Below, one piece after another: positions 20,296-26,368 of a DNA stretch of 26,368 nt. The position numbers and the translations under genes are program-made. The notes under the pieces were generated by a model. It did not search any database. It was not told where the DNA came from and saw nothing but the letters and a program-made list of their open reading frames with translations. Every line of letters starts with the position of its first letter. Positions within the stretch are counted from its first letter, which is position 1. Source of the DNA: Lichtheimia corymbifera B2541 (Eukaryota; Mucoromycota; Mucoromycetes; Mucorales; Lichtheimiaceae); contig JNEU01000291.1 of assembly GCA_000697475.1 (NCBI GenBank), positions 1 to 26,368 of the forward strand. Reading direction: 5' to 3'.

Positions 20296-20530
20296 CACGC
20301 CAGGACGTTAAACTGGTCATCCTGGATACGATGCTAAAAGGTCCCGTCCTCGCCTAGACGTTAAATTGGCCGTCCTGAAAATGACGTTAAAAGTTTCCGT
20401 CCTGAAAATGACGTTAAAAGTTTCCGCCCTGTTTCTGGCGTTAAACGATTCCGGCCTGCTCATGCCGTCATAATGTTCCGCCCTGACTATGGCGTTAAAC
20501 CTCCGTCCGGAACGACGTTAAACTATGGGT
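20296..20530 (+). repeat. 27-bp minisatellite, about 8-9 degenerate units
   Basis: Units begin GACGTTAAA or GGCGTTAAA and continue to TCCG.CCTG with a variable end. Clear unit starts are near 20352, 20379-20382, 20406-20409 and onward to 20516. A 27-bp period is nine codons: in one frame the central units read D/G-VK-x-FRP-xx, but a one-base difference in earlier units breaks the frame. No start or flanking coding sequence is seen. Confidence 0.7.
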
Positions 20531-21110
20531 GTGGATTGCCAATCACCTCCTCGTGGTCATGCCTGGAAACCATCTTTATGATGGGCTAAGAGTTGGCACA
20601 GATAGTTTTTTGGTTACTTTTAATAAACAGTTTCTTTCTCTTATAAACGTTTTCTTAGTTCTAATTCATATAAACCTTGTGAGGTTTCTCTATAATGAAA
20701 AATAAAAGTGATTATCTTTTTGTCATCGTCAACTTGTGGGTCTCTTTATATGTGGATAAAAAAGCTTGCCATGAATAGCAATTCAACCACTTTTATGACT
20801 TTCTATTTCTACACAGTACTGCCTTAATAAAATTGCCCCTCTGAAACCTCCTTTATTGATCACCTATTAGCTACTCCCTTGTGAACATAAACTATTGTCG
20901 ATAAAGAAGTGATTTATTTCACAGTTTATGTCCGATTGACGGTACTATACGGGTTGCTATGGTAGCTACGGTCAGTATTGGTTGCCTGGTGATGCCCATG
21001 TTCATGGTGTAGGCAATTAATAGTGTATGTGGGAGTTAGGGAAAAAATTGTGGCTCAGATTGGGTGCATTTGGGCTCAAGTGAGCTTGGAAATTTAGTGG
21101 GCTCAGCTCT
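20531..21110. other. AT-rich intergenic, nothing supported
   Basis: No ORF with coding character and no recognisable repeat unit. Several AATAAA-like motifs (for example near 20624 and 20702) occur but are not tied to a gene. Confidence 0.4.
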
Positions 21111-21149
21111 TCTTGACTGTGGTATACACAAACTCAACACCGACGACAA

Positions 21150-21510
21150 TGTCAACGCGATCGCACTCCAACATGGCAGCTCATTAGCAAACGGCATGTT
21201 TCCAAAAGGGTGAATGAAGGTCGGTGGTGAGGTAGTGCAGGGCTGTGTTGTACGATTAGCAATGTGGACTTATACTCCACTCTTTTACAACGCTTCAGTT
21301 TCGCAATGTCGACATGACGATTGTCAAGAAGAATCAGCAACGCGATCGTTTTGGTGGAGGTCAACGGCGTTTTGGGTAAGGGTAAACAAGGCGACTTGAA
21401 AGGAGTACAGCAAAGGGGTTCGTTGGCGTTGACATTGTTGCTTGCCTAGGTCTTTGGAATAGACACCACCAACTTTTCGCAGTTGAGCCGATCACGTGAT
21501 TCTCCCGGTA
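21150..21510 (+). repeat. Dispersed repeat, plus copy (partner at 6.6-6.96 kb)
   Basis: Matches the reverse complement of 6600-6960 in order and spacing, and matches the membrane-gene leader of block C near 16.13 kb (CCACT, TTTACAAC, AATGTCGA, AAGAATC in order). It is probably the 5' end of a fifth member of the membrane-gene family, here on the plus strand. The ATG seen at 21183 is followed after three codons by a TAG not present in frame in the other copy, so this copy looks broken. Confidence 0.5.
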
Positions 21511-23600
21511 CACCAAGGCATGATGACAAGGTCTTTCCTCTGCAAAGACGCATGCGTTCAATGCTACAGCAGCTTACAGCGTTTGGGATATGATATGGTC
21601 TGATTGCTGATGGATGAAATGGAGATTATCAACAAACGGCACCATTATTGCGACTTGCTGATAGCTGGCGGTATGGATGCTTATGAGAAGGAGTTTCGAT
21701 ATGAAGCGCACAGAGCATGTGGATTGGTATTATGAACCCTATAACGAGATCTCGTTCACTCTTTCTCGAAGATGGATAAGGACACTCTAAGGAGAGAGAT
21801 GGCACTGGTACGGCATCGATCATGGCCTCATCGTTTTCGGTGCATGCATGCTTTATATCGGCTCTACATAGTATGTGTGGAAGTAAGCATACATTGATTT
21901 TCCATGTGCTAATAGGTGTCTATTTTGCCTTTAGAGACGTTCAAATTATTAGCGATATTCACATCACTACATACATCTTCTGGGTTCCAAGATTCCTTCA
22001 ACAAATGATCACTATGCACGTCAAAAGGCTGCTTTTAGTCCAGGACCGTTGACCACCACAATAGTACACAGTTCAATGGAGGACGTAAAGGAGCGATCAG
22101 GAGCACCTACGAGTGAAGGAAAGATGAGGGATGACCTCTATGTATGACCATGGGATGGAAGCCATAGCACAGCTGAGAACGTATATTGGCAAGGAGATTG
22201 TGGGTATCTATGGTGCGGGCTGTCCCTTGCTAACATGCATACTAATCCGGGATCATCTGACAGTAGATGCAGCAGCTAAAGACAACATTGAAGAAAAGGA
22301 TGGTCTACTTGCAGCTCTCATGAAGATATCACGTTGGTGTCATATTTGAAGTATCAATACATGCAGGGAGCACTATCAAGTACGCGATAGCAAGTGAAGG
22401 TGCTACAACGACTACGACATCACCAGCATTCACAGACATACATACGCCATCCATCACCTTATGTTCACTGCACTCATGGGAATATGGTATAACTGGATGG
22501 TATTTTGGGTGCAGTGTATTCAGGGCTATCATCATCCTTACACAGCCTCCTTTACTATAGGATCATCCCTCTTTTCACTGTGATTGCAGTGTATGGGATA
22601 AGGACAAAGAAAGGCTCTCGAGGAGAAAAGGATCCATGAATATGGTCAGCTATGAAGACAAAGGACAAGTGGATATCAAACACCATTGCTTTTTTATCGT
22701 TCATGGCGTACACACAATGATTCCAAGGACATGATGCGCATTACAAATGTATGGTCGATTGGTGTGGTTGAAGGATGTCTCATACATGGCTGTCAAGTTG
22801 GTCAAAAGCACGATACTGGAGGATGGCATGATAGCAGCATCATGCGATTCAGGAAAACCATGAAGGCTGTTTTACGGAATGATACATGTAAAGAATAAAG
22901 GTAAGCGTGCATGGCGGAAAAAGGAACCTCTTAACTCACAACAAAGGGTCTATCTATTTGGTTTTAGTGTAGCACCATGCGTAACCGATCCATTGCTCTC
23001 GCATGGATATGCTGATTATCAAGAATGCCATGCCACGGTCCTTGGGGGATGAACTGGGTATCAAGGTAAGGTCAAGATTGTTTATCATTATGTGATCCGA
23101 TTGTCCAACAATGTATTCATCGTAGGTCCATGGTGTACTGTATAACGCTGAAAAGGATACCACAATTCCACAACAGGAGCTGACGATGACGATGATACTG
23201 GATGACAATACGAGCCCCTTGACAACTAGCATACTATTGCTGCCAAGGTAATGCTTTTGAATTCGGATTCACCACCTCATGGACTGACGATTATGCCGAA
23301 CATGTAGTAGCTGTTGCTGGATTTATATACTCGGCGGCTGTTTTCTATGTATGGATGCATGCAGGATGGCGGATCAAGATAGAGCTGGCAAAGTAGAACA
23401 AAGGTCTTACACGCGTAAATACAACAAGGGATTTTTTCTTCGAGGGCATCAGGAGGCATTTTGGATGGAAGAGAGGCTGAATGATGGGAAAATGGGGTTG
23501 CCTATCATGGAAGGGGATGGTTTAGGTTGGTGGAAAAGTTTCATGCGTCCCACGGCTATATGAGAATAGGTAGCGCAGATGTGTGGAGCGGATTATTGTC
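21511..23600 (+). other. Region of probable decayed spliced gene(s)
   Basis: Plus-strand intron-like signals occur: an acceptor near 21935 (TTTGCCTTTAG, resembling the intron end near 6.2 kb on minus), 22901-22948 (GTAAGC...CAAAG), and 23066-23126 (GTAAGG...CGTAG) joining two open segments. At about 23269-23395 a frame reads WTDDYAEHVVAVAGFIY followed by more hydrophobic residues. No complete model with a start and stop can be built, and no family was recognised. I read this as remains of the gene whose leader is at 21.15-21.5 kb, with low certainty. Confidence 0.3.
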
Positions 23601-23916
23601 ATGATTGTTATATTATGGATATTGAATGATAAAAGGATGAATGTATTCCCTTAAGGAATACATGAGAATGACCTAGAAGTAACTGAAACTGATTAAGTAA
23701 CCAAAGGAACTATCTGGAATCCAGTGAAACATCCGACTAGCATTAAGTGTCATGTAACCATTGGTTCCTGCCATGGATCCTTCCCGAAGATTTGTCATCT
23801 CTAAGATCATGTAAAAGCTATAGATAAGGATAGAGTAATAAGAATAAAGAATCATCTTTCAGTCTCAACGTATCTTCGTTGTTATCCATTTTATTGTAAC
23901 CAAATATCACAATGAT
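23601..23916 (+). mobile_element. Solo LTR (306 bp) of the left-end Ty3/gypsy family, ATGAT target duplication
   Basis: 23606-23911 has the same length as the LTR at 1411-1716 and differs at four positions (including TGTT for TGTG at the start). It is flanked by ATGAT at 23601-23605 and 23912-23916. The perfect duplication shows one insertion event followed by loss of the internal part by LTR-LTR recombination. Confidence 0.96.
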
Positions 23917-24160
23917 CATACTTTCAGTGCTTTGAGGGATTCGTGGGAAAAAGGATCATTATAGCAATAGGACATACAGATGCTCTCACGAGTCAAAAGA
24001 TGAGAATATATGCTGGGAGATCCTTTATACAGCTTGGAATTTCGATCTTCCCAATTTCCGTCATGACGTATCCTTCTTCAAAAGGAAAAGCTGAGATGTG
24101 GCTTCGTCTTGATCGATGCGTCCACTCGGGATATCCTCAAGAAAAAAATTGAACAATCCT
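23917..24160. other. Intergenic, nothing supported
   Basis: A 69-codon plus ORF has no recognisable motif. No further LTR or repeat match was seen. Confidence 0.35.
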
Positions 24161-24161
24161 G

Positions 24162-24660
24162 CTAACTATCGAATACATACATATCACGTATGTCAAGCAG
24201 TGGAAGTAACCTTGTTAAAAGGTCAAGCGGCGTCTTGCTTTTGTTGATGTTGTACCGAATTTGCTGATCATTAACCACTTCGTGAAGCATCTCATTCGGA
24301 ATGTAACGCTTGATATCTTCATGGAATCGCAACGGCTTTACCAAGAATATCGATGATAATGCAAGGATGTGATGTACGTGAGATCCGTGATGAAGTTAGC
24401 CATTTTCTTCACATTTAGTTTCAACAGCACATTGGAATTGATGGAACGCGTTCGAAATGTCAAATCCATTCACGAAATAATGGCCTCCGTCAATCGGCCG
24501 TCAGGTGTCGATATTCATGCTGTCATACTAATAAAAATAAATAAATCATTACACAGTTGTAGATTTTTCATTTGCATTATGCTTACAATGGTTCGATGAA
24601 TATTGTCTCCAGGTTCCTCTTCCTCTTCCTCTTCAGAGCCGACATCGACTGAAACGCTTT
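24162..24660 (-). pseudogene. Fragmented gene with acidic tract (unrecognised)
   Basis: Minus-strand segments look coding but in shifting frames. 24598-24655 reads an acidic run (SEEEEEEEPGDN) up to a GTAAGC donor. The next acceptor, TTTTTATTAG, lies near 24527. After it, two frames alternate: one reads GGHYFVNGFDISNAFH, the other NVLLKLNVKKMANFITDL. A last frame (24162-24344) reads YIPNEMLHEVVNDQQIRYN and ends LLPLLDIRDMYVFDS before TAG. Stops and shifts separate them, so I consider it a decayed gene. The product is unknown. Confidence 0.35.
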
Positions 24661-24709
24661 AAAAAGTTATTTTCAACTTAGAAAATCACCCTTAGTATTT
24701 TTTCATTAA

Positions 24710-25860
24710 GTCGAACTTAATGCGGGCATCGATAGAGCGAAATAGGTAGGCAGAACGCTGCAAAAAGGTGGGACCACATACATAGTATCATGATCCCACT
24801 TTCTCACAACATGCTCCTCAGCATGCTTGTCAATTTGGTCCTCATAAAAACCCTATGTTTCATTCACAGATTTGGAATGCGAGTGGTCAATGGGGTCAAC
24901 ATTATAAGGCGGTCGGAGCCAGGGTATACGCCGGATTCATGAAATTTGATTTAATAGGCAGTTTCTTGGGGTTCCATTTTTATAGCTTGAAACTTGGTAA
25001 CATGCTCCGCTATGGCATTGTGATGAATTCCATTCATTTCAAAACAATTGGTTTCATTGTGTCAAACTTAATGCGGGCGCCGATAGAGCAAAATATGCAT
25101 TCCGGCGCTCCATAAAGGTGGGACCACATGATACCATTATCACACTTTCTCATAAGATGCTCCTCAGAATGCTCATCAATTTGGACTTCATAAAGACCCC
25201 ATGTTTCATTCACAGATTTGGAATGCGAGTGGTCAATGGGGTCAACATTATAAGGCGGTCGGAGATGGGGTATGCCCCGGAATCATGAAATTTGATTTAA
25301 TAAGCAGTTTCTTGGGGTTCCATTTTTATAGCTTGAAACTTGGTAACATGCTCCGCTATGGCATTGTGATGAATTCCATTCATTTCAAAACAATTGGTTT
25401 CATTGTGTCAAACTTAATGCGGGCGCCGATAGAGCAAAATATGCATTCCGGCGCTCCATAAAGGTGGGACCACATGATACCATTATCACACTTTCTCATA
25501 AGATGCTCCTCAGAATGCTCATCAATTTGGACTTCATAAAGACCCCATGTTTCATTCACAGATTTGGAATGCGAGTGGTCAATGGGGTCAACATTATAAG
25601 GCGGTCGGAGATGGGGTATGCCCCGGAATCATGAAATTTGATTTAATAAGCAGTTTCTTGGGGTTCCATTTTTATAGCTTGAAACTTGGTAACATGCTCC
25701 GCTATGGCATTGTGATGAATTCCATTCATTTCAAAACAATTGGTTTCATTGTGTCAAACTTAATGCAGACGCCGATAGTGCGAAATACGCATGTCCGGCG
25801 CTCCCTTAACGTGGGATGATACGGTACCATGATCACACTTTCTCACAAGATGCTCCTCAG
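24710..25860 (+). repeat. 346-bp satellite-like tandem array (3.3 units)
   Basis: Unit landmarks (TGCGGGC followed by GATAGAG) recur at 24721, 25072, 25418 and 25764: one unit of 351 bp, two of 346 bp and a partial one. The two inner units are almost identical, while both ends are more diverged, as expected for homogenisation by unequal exchange. Each unit contains an ORF of about 86 codons (starts 24855, 25201, 25547), but 346 is not a multiple of three and the ORFs share no known domain, so I treat them as incidental. The last unit is cut by the retrotransposon at 25861. Confidence 0.92.
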
Positions 25861-26066
25861 TGTGATATAATAAAATAGAAGATGTATGTGCGTGTGTGTG
25901 TTGAGAGCAGAGAGAGAACTGGTAGCAGTAAAGTGTCCGTGAGACTCAATAAGAGAAAGAAAGACAAAGATTTATTTAGGGTGATTACGCGTGTGTATAT
26001 AGATGAGATGATGCAATCATGCTGAGTGTGAATAAAGATGGTGGGCTAGTCCCTCAGAATACGACA
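25861..26066 (-). repeat. 3' LTR of the right Ty3/gypsy element (206 bp)
   Basis: On the minus strand it starts TGTCGTAT directly after the polypurine tract and ends ATATCACA. The last 8 bases are the same as in the left LTR. A TATATACA box and AATAAA lie in its middle. The 25861 border is exactly where the tandem repeat sequence stops. Confidence 0.85.
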
Positions 26067-26078
26067 TTACCCCCCTCC
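26067..26078 (-). other. Polypurine tract of the right element
   Basis: GGAGGGGGGTAA on the minus strand, abutting the LTR start at 26066; identical to the tract at 1399-1410. Confidence 0.85.
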
Positions 26079-26245
26079 AGACTAAAGGATGCGTGAGCAG
26101 GAAGGTGTGGGTGAAGAAAGAGGATAAAGAAGTATGATGCACGTGATTGGCGTGGTCAGAAAAACCCTGTGTAAAAAACCCAGTGGGAAAAAAGTAAAAA
26201 GGGAAAAGACACTGCCGTGCATGATAATGCGATCTGCATGTGAAA

Positions 26246-26368
26246 TTATGCCGATGATCGTTTTTGGCGTTTTTGCCGAGATGATTTTGGCTGGCGTGTG
26301 TTGCCACGTTTACGCTTGGTTGCCGAATCAGTCTTTGGCTTACCTTGATCATCTGTGTCCGGTGCTGA
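26246..26368 (-). CDS. Pol polyprotein, extreme C-terminus (partial)
   Basis: Forty residues are visible from the right edge to TAA at 26246-26248. The segment is very basic (KRKRGNTRQ, RQKRQKR) like the tail after the chromodomain in the left element (SSKRKA, SKRLRK). The chromodomain itself is outside the window. The call rests on its position before the shared 3' non-coding block and polypurine tract. Confidence 0.7.
   Translation of the reverse strand, partial: SAPDTDDQGKPKTDSATKRKRGNTRQPKSSRQKRQKRSSA

Larger units (their letters stand above)
25861..26368 (-). mobile_element. Second Ty3/gypsy element, minus orientation, 3' end (continues past window)
   Basis: Reading the minus strand from the right edge: end of Pol, non-coding stretch with CCCACTGGG, polypurine tract, and a 206-bp LTR. 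Order and several non-coding blocks match the left element, but the LTR sequence differs, so it is a related but separate family. It is inserted in the 346-bp repeat array; the 5 bases next to the LTR are CTCAG, and the second copy of the duplication would lie outside the window. Confidence 0.88.

Noticed and set aside
20041..20337. Asp-Tyr or Ile-Thr repeat proteins across the hexamer array
   Set aside because: These reflect the GATTAC microsatellite; flanking composition is not coding-like and ends quickly at a stop.
20296..20530. CRISPR-like array
   Set aside because: Units are adjacent 27-bp repeats without unique spacers, in a eukaryotic context.
24855..25819. Three near-identical ORFs (86-90 codons) as a gene family
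   Set aside because: They come from the 346-bp tandem unit, lie in different frames relative to each other, and lack any known motif. Repeat origin is simpler.

Overview
The window looks like fungal nuclear DNA, most likely from an early-diverging (Mucoromycota, Mucorales-like) genome. This rests on short GT-AG introns (about 50-60 nt), AATAAA signals just after stop codons, a chromodomain Ty3/gypsy retrotransposon, and a local cluster of TPR-F-box-LRR genes of Pof3/Dia2-like architecture. The assignment is inference; no taxon-specific marker is present.

Layout. 1-1716: 3' half of a Ty3/gypsy chromovirus (integrase plus chromodomain, polypurine tract, 306-bp LTR), followed directly by an Asp-rich codon-repeat tract. 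2.0-5.2 kb (block A), 8.7-12.0 kb (block B) and 15.35-18.55 kb (block C) are three diverged copies of one unit. Each unit has a minus-strand, multi-exon membrane-protein gene or remnant, a roughly 305-330 bp intergenic promoter region, and a plus-strand TPR/F-box/LRR gene. Only the F-box gene of block A is intact (674 aa, one intron). The block B copy has a frameshift and a nonsense codon, and the block C copy is heavily decayed. A fourth, more divergent F-box gene lies on the minus strand at 12.5-14.5 kb and is open apart from one extra nucleotide.

Between and beyond the blocks lie relatives of the membrane-gene 5' end in opposite orientations (6.6-6.95 kb minus, 21.15-21.5 kb plus), a probable small spliced membrane-protein gene (7.3-7.8 kb, minus), and five diverged tandem copies of a ~155-bp sequence (7.84-8.62 kb). 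Further right are three ~206-bp repeats (19.4-19.95 kb), a GATTAC hexamer array and a 27-bp minisatellite (20.15-20.53 kb).

Two solo LTRs with perfect 5-bp target duplications are visible: 18593-18770, and 23606-23911, which differs from the left-hand LTR at 4 positions. The right end is a 346-bp satellite-like tandem array (24.7-25.86 kb) interrupted by another Ty3/gypsy element in minus orientation (25861 to the window end).

Overall this is a repeat-rich, birth-and-death gene cluster. The F-box proteins would be predicted substrate receptors of SCF ubiquitin ligases. The function of the paired membrane protein is unknown. The pairing itself, repeated three times with nearly constant spacing, is the most notable feature.
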